Assembly (NCBI RefSeq): GCF_039530945.1
Contig: NZ_BAAAPC010000007.1
Coordinates: 124,001 to 188,000, forward strand
From: Nocardiopsis_C rhodophaea
Lineage (GTDB): Bacteria > Actinomycetota > Actinomycetes > Streptosporangiales > Streptosporangiaceae
Length of the DNA: 64,000 nucleotides
Direction of reading: 5' to 3'
Under the pieces are notes generated by a model. It made no database searches. It was not told where the DNA came from and worked only from the letters and a program-made list of their open reading frames with translations. Positions 28,575 through 35,959 of the stretch are shown here, piece by piece. Positions within the stretch are counted from its first letter, which is position 1. Each line of letters opens with the position of its first letter. The translations under genes were made by a program, and so were the position numbers.

Positions 28575-28934
28575 TCATTCCCATTCGAGACCTCCGCGCC
28601 TCCACTCGTAGGCGTACGCGATCGACACGTTGACCAGGAACAACAGGATCGCGACGACGCCGAAGACCCCGAGCGCGTCGAAGTGGACCGCCCAGGGGAC
28701 GAGGAAGATGATCTCGATGTCGAAGACGATGAAGAGCATCGCCGTCATGTAGTACTTGATGGTGAAGCGGCCGCCGCCGGCCGGCTGCGGGGTGGGCTCG
28801 ATGCCGCACTCGTAGGCCTGCAGCTTGGCGCGGTTGTAGCGCTTCGGCCCGGCGATGGACCCGACGATCATCGAGACCACGACGAACGCGGCGCCGATCG
28901 CGCCGAGAACGATGACGGGTGTGTACAGCTCCAT
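28575..28934 (-). CDS. nuoA: NADH-quinone oxidoreductase subunit A
   Basis: This 119-residue protein has three transmembrane helices, with YECGIEPTPQPAGGGRFTIKYY-like residues in the long loop (the conserved cysteine near residue 41) and FDIEIIFLVPWA in the second helix. ATG at 28934 gives the usual N-terminus MELYTPVIVLG. A Rex-like operator lies 80-97 bases upstream at 29014, so nuoA is likely to have its own promoter. Confidence 0.97.
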   Translation of the reverse strand: MELYTPVIVLGAIGAAFVVVSMIVGSIAGPKRYNRAKLQAYECGIEPTPQPAGGGRFTIKYYMTAMLFIVFDIEIIFLVPWAVHFDALGVFGVVAILLFLVNVSIAYAYEWRRGGLEWE

Positions 28935-29013
28935 TACCAGCCGTTCCCCTTCATGCCCGTGGAGTGCGCGGGTGTCAGAGCAGGGTGCGCGGAGGGCAGG
29001 GCGGCGCACCCGC

Positions 29014-29031
29014 TTGTGATTGCTTTCACGT
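29014..29031 (-). promoter_or_regulatory. Rex-like operator upstream of nuoA
   Basis: The 18-mer TTGTGATTGCTTTCACGT matches the Rex operator pattern TTGTGAA-N4-TTCACAA except at three outer positions. It lies 80 bases in front of nuoA. Rex is the actinomycete NADH/NAD+ sensor known to control nuo operons. Binding is inferred from the motif. Confidence 0.65.
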
Positions 29032-29094
29032 AGCAGGTCATGCGGTGGTCCGAGGTCGCCATCGGGTTCGCGTCCTGTGAGCCGGTGTCCGGCA

Positions 29095-30399
29095 CTACGC
29101 CGCGGGGGCCATCTTGGACATCCCGTTGATCACGCGATCCATCGCGTCTCCGCGACTGGGCTCGGTCAGGTTGGCCAGCATCTTCAGCATGAATTTCATG
29201 AGCGTGCGCTGAGAGAGGCCGTATTTGGTCGCCAGCTTCATGAAGTCCGGATTGCCGATCATCTTCACGAAGCAGCGGCCGAGCGTGTAGTAGCCGCCAT
29301 AGGCGTCGGAGAGGATCTGCGGGTAGCGGTGCAGCGTGCGCTCGCGCGTTTGGACGGTCGGGCGGCTGAGCGCCTGGACGGCGACGTCGGCGGCGATGTG
29401 CCCGGCCTCCATCGCGTAGGCGATGCCCTCGCCGTTGAAGGGGTTGACCATCCCCCCGGCGTCGCCGACGAGCATGAGCCCGCGCGTGTAGTGGGGGGTG
29501 CGGTTGAAGCCCATGGGCAGGGCCGCGCCGCGGACGGGACCGCGTCGGCGCTCCTCGGTGAAGCCCCACTCCTCGGGCATGCTCGCGGTCCACAGGCGCA
29601 GCAGCTTGCGGTAGTCGATATCGCGGAACCCCGCCGAGGAGTCGAGGATGCCCAAGCCGACGTTGCAGGTGCCGTCGCCGACGCCGAAGACCCAGCCGTA
29701 GCCGGGAAGGAGGACGTTCTTGCCGCCGCTTGAGTCCCACAGTTCCAGCCAGGACTCCAGGAAGTCGTCGTCGTGGCGGGGGCTGGTGAAGTAGGTGCGC
29801 ACGGCCACACCCATGGGGCGGTCGTCGCGCCTGCGGATGCCCAGGGCGACGGCGAGCCGGGAGGAGTTGCCGTCCGCGGCGATGACCAGCGGCGCGCGGT
29901 AGGTGACCGGTTCTCCGTCGGGGTCCTTGGCGTGCACGCCGGCGACGCGGTCGGTGCGGGCGTCGAGGAGCGGGGCGGTGACGTTGGTGTTCTCGCACAG
30001 CCGCGCTCCGGCACCGACCGCCTGGTCGGCGAGGATGCGGTCGAAGTCGTAGCGCGTGCGGACCAGGCCGAACCCGGGGTACTCGGCAAGCTCCGGCCAG
30101 GGAAGTTCGAGCCGCACGCCGCCGCCGATGATGCGGAGGCCGCGGTTGCGGATCCACCCCTTGTCCTCGAAGGAGAGGCCCATCGCCGCCAGCTGCTTGA
30201 CGGCGCGCGGAGTCAGGCCGTCGCCGCAGACCTTCTCGCGCGGAAAGGAGGTCTTCTCCAACAGGAGGACGTCGAGCCCGGCCTTGGCCAGGTGGTAGGC
30301 CGTCGTGGAACCTGCGGGCCCAGCGCCGACGATGATCGCGTCGGCCTCAAGTTCGGGGGTGTCCCGGACGGACAGTGAGGTGGCTGCTGTCTCGCTCAC
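29095..30399 (-). CDS. menJ: Geranylgeranyl reductase family flavoprotein (MenJ-like)
   Basis: This 434-residue FAD enzyme starts with ADAIIVGAGPAGSTTAYHLAKAG (dinucleotide site near residue 20). It continues with EKVCGDGLTPRAVKQL near residue 56 and ends the FAD fold with VGDAGGMVNPFNGEGIAYAMEAG. In mycobacteria the homologue MenJ reduces one double bond of the menaquinone side chain. Its place between menG and nuoA supports that role here. GTG at 30399 has AAGGA eight bases upstream. A Rex-consensus operator lies 125 bases in front. The alternative is another prenyl-lipid reductase. Confidence 0.85.
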   Translation of the reverse strand: MSETAATSLSVRDTPELEADAIIVGAGPAGSTTAYHLAKAGLDVLLLEKTSFPREKVCGDGLTPRAVKQLAAMGLSFEDKGWIRNRGLRIIGGGVRLELPWPELAEYPGFGLVRTRYDFDRILADQAVGAGARLCENTNVTAPLLDARTDRVAGVHAKDPDGEPVTYRAPLVIAADGNSSRLAVALGIRRRDDRPMGVAVRTYFTSPRHDDDFLESWLELWDSSGGKNVLLPGYGWVFGVGDGTCNVGLGILDSSAGFRDIDYRKLLRLWTASMPEEWGFTEERRRGPVRGAALPMGFNRTPHYTRGLMLVGDAGGMVNPFNGEGIAYAMEAGHIAADVAVQALSRPTVQTRERTLHRYPQILSDAYGGYYTLGRCFVKMIGNPDFMKLATKYGLSQRTLMKFMLKMLANLTEPSRGDAMDRVINGMSKMAPAA

Positions 30400-30523
30400 G
30401 AGTTCGGTCCTTGACGTGCGTGGTGAGCGGTGTACCGCTCTGCGGGGGTGCGTCTGCGGGGTGACGCCTCGTGGTGTTCCTGTGTTCTACGTCTACGTGC
30501 AGTGTTACCAACGACTCGTTAGC

Positions 30524-30541
30524 TTGTGAAGGACTTCACAA
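30524..30541 (-). promoter_or_regulatory. Consensus Rex operator upstream of the menJ-like gene
   Basis: The site TTGTGAAGGACTTCACAA is an exact fit to TTGTGAA-N4-TTCACAA, and one more C/G pair extends the symmetry on each side (30523-30542). On the minus strand a TTCACA inside it stands 17 bases before TAACAC, so it would overlap the -35 region. Rex bound here would be released at a high NADH/NAD+ ratio, raising transcription of the menJ-like gene and possibly the nuo genes. Confidence 0.75.
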
Positions 30542-30703
30542 GGCTTCGTTCCGAAGTCTAGACCCTTGGACACCTCCGAGGCGAGCCCCAAAAGACCTTG
30601 TTCTTGATGGCCGACGATTCAGGGCAAAGCAGACATTTCATGCACAACCAGCGTGCTTGAAGTGAAAACACGCCTGCTTTATGGCAATTCATCCCAAATA
30701 CAA

Positions 30704-30737
30704 CAAAGGCCCCGAAACATCCGTTTCGGGGCCTTTG
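30704..30737. terminator. Terminator after menG
   Basis: A perfect 14-bp stem with a 6-base loop, flanked by A and T runs (CAAAGG... and ...CCTTTG), lies 48 bases past the menG stop. It can work in both directions. Confidence 0.9.
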
Positions 30738-30784
30738 TCGGAAGGTTTCGTCCCGCCGCGCGCAGGGGCGCCGCGGGCATCGGC

Positions 30785-31495
30785 TCAGGAGCCGCGTACT
30801 CCGCGGTGAAGTGCGACGACACCCATGGTGAGGTTGCGCCACGCCACCCGGGACCATCCGGCGCGCTGCAGTCGCACGGCAAGCTCGGCTTGGTCGGGCC
30901 AGTCCATGATCGATTCGGAGAGGTACTCGTAGGCCGCGGCGTTCGACGTGAAGCACTTCGCGATCTTGGGAAGGGCGCCCATGAGGTAGGTGGAGTAGAA
31001 CTTGTCCACCAGATCGACGGGGATATGGCTGAATTCGCAAATGACCAGGCGGCCGCCGACCTTGGTCACCCGCCGCAGCTCGCTGAGCGCCTGCTCCACG
31101 TCGTTGACGTTGCGCAGGCCGAAGGAGATCGTCACGGCGTCGAAGGTCTCGTCGGCGAACGGCAGCCGGAGGGCGTCTCCGGCCACGAAGGTCACCCCGC
31201 CGCTTGAGGCACCGCCCCGGCGCTCGGCGCCGACCCGCAGCATGCCCTGGGAGAAGTCGCAGGCGATGACGCGCGCGCCCTTGGACACGAAGGACTCGGA
31301 AGAGGTCCCCGTGCCGGCGGCCAGGTCAAGGACGAGCTCCCCGCTATAGGCCTCGACCGCCTTCACCACGGCACGACGCCAGACGCGGTCCTGCCCGAGG
31401 GAGAGGACATCGTTCACCAGGTCGTAGCGGCTGGCGATGCCGTCGAACATCGTGGCGACGTCGTACGGCTGCTTGTCGAGATCAGCGCGGGTCAT
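30785..31495 (-). CDS. menG: Demethylmenaquinone methyltransferase
   Basis: This 236-residue SAM-dependent methyltransferase of the UbiE/MenG family has YDLVNDVLSLGQDRVWRR near residue 24, the SAM-binding LDLAAGTGTSSESF near 57, and TISFGLRNVNDVEQALSELRRVTKVGG near 126. It adds the ring methyl group in the last step of menaquinone synthesis. The start ATG at 31495 follows a TAGGCT hexamer by six bases without a clear Shine-Dalgarno, so the mRNA may be leaderless. A terminator lies just downstream. Confidence 0.94.
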   Translation of the reverse strand: MTRADLDKQPYDVATMFDGIASRYDLVNDVLSLGQDRVWRRAVVKAVEAYSGELVLDLAAGTGTSSESFVSKGARVIACDFSQGMLRVGAERRGGASSGGVTFVAGDALRLPFADETFDAVTISFGLRNVNDVEQALSELRRVTKVGGRLVICEFSHIPVDLVDKFYSTYLMGALPKIAKCFTSNAAAYEYLSESIMDWPDQAELAVRLQRAGWSRVAWRNLTMGVVALHRGVRGS

Positions 31496-31579
31496 GCCCC
31501 AAGCCTACGGCGGTGCCCACCCCCTTGGGCCCGGTTTCGCCAGCGCGCCGCGCCCGTCCCCCTGATCACAGAGGAGAAC

Positions 31580-31606
31580 AGTTACGGTGAGCAATGGAAA
31601 GTAACT
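31580..31606. promoter_or_regulatory. Inverted repeat AGTTAC-N15-GTAACT
   Basis: The two 6-base arms lie between menG and the divergent secreted-protein gene, 105 bases before the latter. The spacing suits a dimeric repressor, but arms this short can occur by chance and no binding protein is suggested. Confidence 0.3.
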
Positions 31607-31710
31607 AATAGCTACAAGGCGCACGAGCACCTTCGCATCCGCACCGTGGTCCCGTCAGCCGACCAGGGGCCTGCTGGACTTATGCCCGAGGAAGCTGGAG
31701 AACGACACTC

Positions 31711-33030
31711 GTGGGATGTCAGGCACACCAGGGACGCCCAGGCCGCACCCGATCGCTGCTTACCGTCGCACTGAGCACGCTGACCCTTGTCGCGTCGGCC
31801 TTGTTCGCGGGTTCGGCCGACGCCGCCCCGAGCGGGTTTCCCCACTCCAAGGTCGTCAGCGAGCGTCCCGTCCCCTGGACACCGCACATTCTGGACGGAA
31901 CCGTCAAATCCATCGTCCAGGTCGGACACGTCGTGATCGCGGGCGGTAAGTTCTCCCGGGTGGCCGACCCGCGTCGGCAGACCGTCCTCGCGCGCAAGAA
32001 CATCGTCGCCTTCGAGTACGGCACCGGCCGGATCCTCACCGAGTTCAACCCCAGGATCAGGGGCATGGTGCGCACCCTGGCGGCCGGGCCCGACAACACC
32101 GTCTACGTCGGCGGCACGTTCACCGGCGTCAACGGCAACGGCAACCGCGGCATCGCCCGCCTGTCCGTCACCACGGGACAGCCGGCCCCCGGATTCGACG
32201 CGAGTCTGGACAGCGGCTCGGTCTACCGCCTGACCCGGCACCGCGACCGCCTCTACGTCGGCGGCTCCTTCGGGTCCGTCAACCGCGTCTCCCGCGCCGG
32301 GCTGGCCCAGCTCAACGCGTACACGGGCGAGGTGGAGCGCAGCTTCGACATGCACCTGAGCCGCTCCCGCCGCGGCACGCTGCGCGTCCAGGAACTGGCG
32401 ATCAGCCCCGGCGGCACCCGCCTCGTCATCGGCGGTACCTTCACCCGCGCCCGCGGACAGCGCCGCTACCAGATCGCCATGGTCGACACCGGCGTGACCC
32501 CCGCCCGCCTCAGCCCGTGGTCAACCGAGGGATACGCCGCCCCCTGCGACTACTCCCGGATGCACACCTACATCCGCCAGATCGACTTCTCCCCGGACGG
32601 CTCCTACTTCGTGGTCGTCACCGCCGGCGGCCCCCTCCGCAAACCGGGCCTATGCAAGACCGCCGCCCGCTGGGAGACAGGGGACACCCCCAACGCACGG
32701 CTGACGTGGGCCAACCACACGGGCGGCGACTCCCTCTACTCCGTCGAGATCACCGGATCGGCCGTCTACGTCGGCGGCCACCAGCGATGGATGAACAACG
32801 CGATGGGCAACCTCAAGCCCGGCCCAGGATCGGTGAAGCGCGAAGGGATCGCCGCCCTGGACCCCCGCAGCGGCAAGGCCCTCCCCTGGAACCCCGGCCG
32901 CGCACGCGGCCACGGCGCCGAAGCCCTGACCGCCACCCCGCACGGCCTGTTCGTCGGCAGCGACACCACCCGCCTCGCGGGCCTCAAACGGAGCCGGATC
33001 GGCATGTTCCCACTGAACGACGAGAACTGA
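31711..33030 (+). CDS. Secreted beta-propeller (delta-60 repeat) protein
   Basis: The protein has 439 residues, with a signal peptide (hydrophobic LLTVALSTLTLVASALFAGSADAA, cleavage near residue 38) and no membrane anchor. The mature part contains about five to six copies of a 50-60-residue unit with the signature [VY]VGGxFTxVNG (for example near residues 74, 128 and 182), as in delta-60/DUF5122-type propellers. Two cysteines (CDYSRMH and GLCKTAARW) may form a disulfide. The start is GTG at 31711, with GGAG about 14 bases upstream. Such proteins are extracellular; the ligand is unknown. Confidence 0.8.
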   Translation: MGCQAHQGRPGRTRSLLTVALSTLTLVASALFAGSADAAPSGFPHSKVVSERPVPWTPHILDGTVKSIVQVGHVVIAGGKFSRVADPRRQTVLARKNIVAFEYGTGRILTEFNPRIRGMVRTLAAGPDNTVYVGGTFTGVNGNGNRGIARLSVTTGQPAPGFDASLDSGSVYRLTRHRDRLYVGGSFGSVNRVSRAGLAQLNAYTGEVERSFDMHLSRSRRGTLRVQELAISPGGTRLVIGGTFTRARGQRRYQIAMVDTGVTPARLSPWSTEGYAAPCDYSRMHTYIRQIDFSPDGSYFVVVTAGGPLRKPGLCKTAARWETGDTPNARLTWANHTGGDSLYSVEITGSAVYVGGHQRWMNNAMGNLKPGPGSVKREGIAALDPRSGKALPWNPGRARGHGAEALTATPHGLFVGSDTTRLAGLKRSRIGMFPLNDEN

Positions 33031-33244
33031 CCACCGATGGCCCCTCCCCTGGCGTGATCAGGGGATGACGTCACGATCCTGGACGACGCCCTCGACCAGA
33101 TCTCGTGGCATCGGAAAACCGTCGGGTCATGCGCGCGGCGCACCGGTGGTTCGCACCGCAAGCCGCCGTGGACCGCCCCTGGCATGGTTTTGGCCAGCCG
33201 TCGAGGCGGCGGTCCGACCCGGGGCCGTGGCGGAGCCGCACGTC

Positions 33245-33604
33245 CTAGGATCGCTCGCCGGTCGCGGCGGACTGAGCGTCCTGCCCCGCGTCCTCGGCAG
33301 TCGCGTCCGCGGCGGGCGTGGACCCATCGGCCGCGTCGCTCGGCTCGGCCCGCTGGGGGGTGTCCTCCTTGGAGGCACCGGCTTCGATGCGCTCGCCCAT
33401 GCCGCGCATCTTGGCCAGTCCGTCGGCGACGACGGCGGACATGGCGTCGCGCTGCTTGGACAGCAGGACGTAACTCACCAGTCCGCTGATCAGGAAAGCC
33501 AGGGCCAAGGCAAGGAAATCGCGGGCGCCCAAAAGGTAGAGCACACCGAGCGCGACAGCGAAGAGCAGGAGCCGGGACGCGGTGTAGGCGAGGACGCTAC
33601 GCAT
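33245..33604 (-). CDS. DUF4229 membrane protein
   Basis: This 119-residue protein has two transmembrane helices in the first 50 residues and the conserved SYVLLSKQRDAMSA motif after the second, the hallmark of the actinobacterial DUF4229 family. The C-terminal half is Ala/Asp/Glu-rich and disordered. Family members commonly lie close to menaquinone genes, as here. The role is unknown. Confidence 0.8.
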   Translation of the reverse strand: MRSVLAYTASRLLLFAVALGVLYLLGARDFLALALAFLISGLVSYVLLSKQRDAMSAVVADGLAKMRGMGERIEAGASKEDTPQRAEPSDAADGSTPAADATAEDAGQDAQSAATGERS

Positions 33605-34003
33605 GAAAACTGCCTCACAAGGGGTGAAGATCGGAATAGATTGGTCTTGTGGGAGAAATCACCGGCGAGGTGACGTCGGCGGCTTCGGCGTCGGTCCCAT
33701 GCCTCGTCGGCGTGCCCACCGGACCGCCCCCTACCTCACCAGGGTAAGGGCAGGTCCGCGGGGTGTGGCATCGGCCCCGGCGCGAGTGTCGACACTGGGC
33801 CGACTCACACAGAATTCCGATCATCGGATGTATCGAAACCGACAGGCTGGAACAAAAGTTACGTTCCGATCACATATCGCGCACTCGCCACCTGTTCCAC
33901 TCAATTTTTACGAAAACTAGGGAGGAAACGGACTAACTCGTGCAGACTAGGGGACCAAACGCCCGCCTCCCCCAGACATCAACGGCGGGCCCGAAGGGGG
34001 ATT
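33605..34003. other. Intergenic region upstream of bldC
   Basis: This 399-base gap lies between the divergent DUF4229 and bldC genes and must carry both promoters. It becomes AT-rich after 33830. An interrupted repeat GGAAC-N9-GTTCC at 33849-33867 is the only symmetric element seen; its 5' arm resembles the -35 box (GGAAC) of ECF sigma-E-type promoters. No gene was recognised. Confidence 0.4.
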
Positions 34004-34204
34004 GTGAAGGTGGAAAGAGGAAGCGAACGCTTGTTGACCCCCGGTGAGGTGGCGTCGCTCTTCCGGGTCGACCCCAAGACGGTGACCCGCTGGGCCGCCT
34101 CCGGCCGGATCAGCAGTATCCGAACACCCGGCGGACATCGCCGGTTCCGTGAGTCCGAAGTCCGCGCACTGCTGCACGGGGAGCCCACTGAGACGACCAC
34201 CTGA
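34004..34204 (+). CDS. bldC: BldC-like developmental regulator
   Basis: The 66-residue protein consists of a single MerR-type winged helix-turn-helix without an effector domain. Its core RLLTPGEVASLFRVDPKTVTRWAASG followed by IRTPGGHRRFRESEVRALL is nearly the same as Streptomyces BldC. BldC binds DNA as head-to-tail multimers at direct repeats and delays the onset of sporulation. Its presence supports a mycelial, differentiating host. GTG at 34004 is preceded by GAAGGGGG. Confidence 0.93.
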   Translation: MKVERGSERLLTPGEVASLFRVDPKTVTRWAASGRISSIRTPGGHRRFRESEVRALLHGEPTETTT

Positions 34205-34324
34205 CGAGCACCACGACCTCATCCCCAGCCCGTCACGCGGAGAACGGCAAGTTGGATCTCCCCCTCGGCCGCCGAGTCACTGTCTCCCCATGCAGGTGGA
34301 GTGGAACAAAGATAGGCTTTCTCC

Positions 34325-34672
34325 ATGGTGTGGCTCGCTGGTCTGATCACGCTGGTCTCGATCGTGCTCTGGGTGTACGCGTTCTTCGACGCGCTCACCT
34401 GCCCCGCGGACGAGGCGCGCAACCTGCCCAAACTCCTGTGGCTGGTCGTCATCGTGCTCTTCGTGCCAGTCGGTGCCCTGCTCTGGCTCTTTCTCGGACG
34501 CCCGCAGGCGGCGACCACGAGCACCACGTCGGCCCGGCCCGAGTCCGCGTCGACCGAGTTCTTGGACCCGTCCGACCCGCAGCCACCGTCCGGGCGATCT
34601 CACCCGCTCGGCCCGGACGATGACCCAGAGTTCCTACGCCGCCTGAACAAGCGCATCAACCCCGAAGACTAG
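34325..34672 (+). CDS. PLDc_N-domain membrane protein
   Basis: This 115-residue protein has two transmembrane helices joined by a short loop (YAFFDALTCPADEARNLPKLLWLVVIVLF-type residues). That is the pattern of the phospholipase D/nuclease N-terminal (PLDc_N) domain, here without any catalytic PLD domain. A hydrophilic tail with EFLRRLNKRI at the C-terminus follows. Stand-alone PLDc_N proteins are common in actinomycetes and have no proven function. A strong bidirectional terminator follows. Confidence 0.8.
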   Translation: MVWLAGLITLVSIVLWVYAFFDALTCPADEARNLPKLLWLVVIVLFVPVGALLWLFLGRPQAATTSTTSARPESASTEFLDPSDPQPPSGRSHPLGPDDDPEFLRRLNKRINPED

Positions 34673-34685
34673 AACGTCGCACGTG

Positions 34686-34729
34686 AGTGTGGGGGGCTCG
34701 ACCCAGTTCCGGGTCGAGCCCCCCACACT
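34686..34729. terminator. Bidirectional terminator
   Basis: A 19-bp perfect stem with a 6-base loop lies between the convergent PLDc_N and ccsB genes. It is the longest perfect hairpin outside the phage region. Confidence 0.9.
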
Positions 34730-34750
34730 TTCCGCTGCCGGGGCCGGGGT

Positions 34751-34843
34751 CAGGCGAAGCTGTACAGGTTACTGAGCCCGTGGTTCACACCGAAGAAGTT
34801 CAGCACCACCCAGGGGGACACCCCCTTCGACCCCCGCACCCCC
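34751..34843 (-). repeat. Diverged second copy of the ccsB 3' end
   Basis: Read on the minus strand, this stretch follows the ccsB stop with a G-rich linker holding GGGGG...CCCCC. It then encodes NFFGVNHGLSNLYSFA and a stop, a recognisable variant of the real ccsB end NFFGVNYMFSGLHSYA. The two copies differ largely by conservative or silent changes. It has no start of its own and is considered a non-coding remnant. Confidence 0.85.
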
Positions 34844-35956
34844 TCACGCATAGCTGTGCAGACCACTGAACATGTAGTTCACGCCGAAGAAGTTGAACAG
34901 CAGGCACGCGAAGCCGATCAGGCCGATCCACGTCGCCTTGGAGCCGCGCCACCCGGCCGTGGCGCGGGCGTGCAGGTAGGCGGCGTAGACGGTCCAGGTG
35001 ATGAAGGACCACACCTCCTTGGGGTCCCAGCCCCAGAAGCGGCCCCAGGCCTCGTCGGCCCAGATCGCGCCCGCGATGACGCCGAACGTCCACAAGGGGA
35101 ACGCGAACAGGATGAACCGGTGCGACACGCGGTCGAGAAGTTCGGGGCTGGGAAGCCGGGCGGCGATGCCGGTGACCCTCTCGCCCGCCGCACGCTTCAG
35201 CTCCGTACGGTTCGACACCAGGTAGGTGATTGCCGCCGCCCCCGAAACCATGAAGCCGCCGCTGGCCAGGATCAGCGCCGAGACATGGATGGGAATCCAG
35301 TAGGAGTCCAGCGCCGGGATGAGCGGACCGGCCTCGGTGTAGAGCCACTTGACGGCGATGCCGAGCAGCAGGATCACCGGGATCAGCACGAACATGCCCA
35401 GGTAGCGCGCCTGGTAGCGGACCGCGGCGAAGAGGAACGCCGTGACCGCGCACAGGCACAGCGCGACGACGAACTCGAACATGTTGCCCCACGGCCAGCG
35501 GTCGACCGCCAGGCCGCGGGTCACGATCTGGACGAGGTTGACGGCGAACGCGGCGAAGGTCAGGGCCAGCGCGATCTTGCCCACGACGTGCCGGGAGGCC
35601 TTGGCCTCGGGCTCCTGGTCGCGCACGTTGACCGTCATGTCGTCATCGAGATCGAACGGGGCGGAGTAGCCGCCCACCGAGGTCGTTCCCTCACCCGGGA
35701 CGTGCCCCCCCGACACCGCCCCACTCGCCGCGGGCACGGCCGACGCGGCTGCCTCCGTGGACGCTTCGGCAGCCACGCCCGCGCGCACGGGGACCAGGCG
35801 GTTGCCGCGCAGGGTCTCCCTGCGCCCGTAGGCCGCTTCGATCACGAACAGGAACAAAGCGATCGCGTACATCACGATCATGGCAAGGACCAGGTTGTCG
35901 CTGATCGATGCCAGATTCTTGTTCACCGCCGGTTCGGCGGCGAGCATCTGCATCAC
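34844..35956 (-). CDS. ccsB: Cytochrome c biogenesis protein CcsB/ResC
   Basis: This 370-residue membrane protein of System II heme export and ligation has about eight helices. The tryptophan-rich heme-handling motif WGRFWGWDPKEVWSFITW lies near residue 300, and histidines flank it. With ResB it moves heme across the membrane and attaches it to apocytochrome c outside. A hydrophilic insert of roughly 70 residues follows the first helix. Its 3' end is duplicated downstream. Confidence 0.93.
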   Translation of the reverse strand: MMQMLAAEPAVNKNLASISDNLVLAMIVMYAIALFLFVIEAAYGRRETLRGNRLVPVRAGVAAEASTEAAASAVPAASGAVSGGHVPGEGTTSVGGYSAPFDLDDDMTVNVRDQEPEAKASRHVVGKIALALTFAAFAVNLVQIVTRGLAVDRWPWGNMFEFVVALCLCAVTAFLFAAVRYQARYLGMFVLIPVILLLGIAVKWLYTEAGPLIPALDSYWIPIHVSALILASGGFMVSGAAAITYLVSNRTELKRAAGERVTGIAARLPSPELLDRVSHRFILFAFPLWTFGVIAGAIWADEAWGRFWGWDPKEVWSFITWTVYAAYLHARATAGWRGSKATWIGLIGFACLLFNFFGVNYMFSGLHSYA

Positions 35957-35959
35957 CGG

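Noticed and set aside
34751..34843. Separate small gene encoding the second ccsB-like end
   Set aside because: The only in-frame start overlaps the ccsB stop, and the product would be a GC-rich linker plus 16 residues of a membrane protein end. It is better explained as a duplication remnant.
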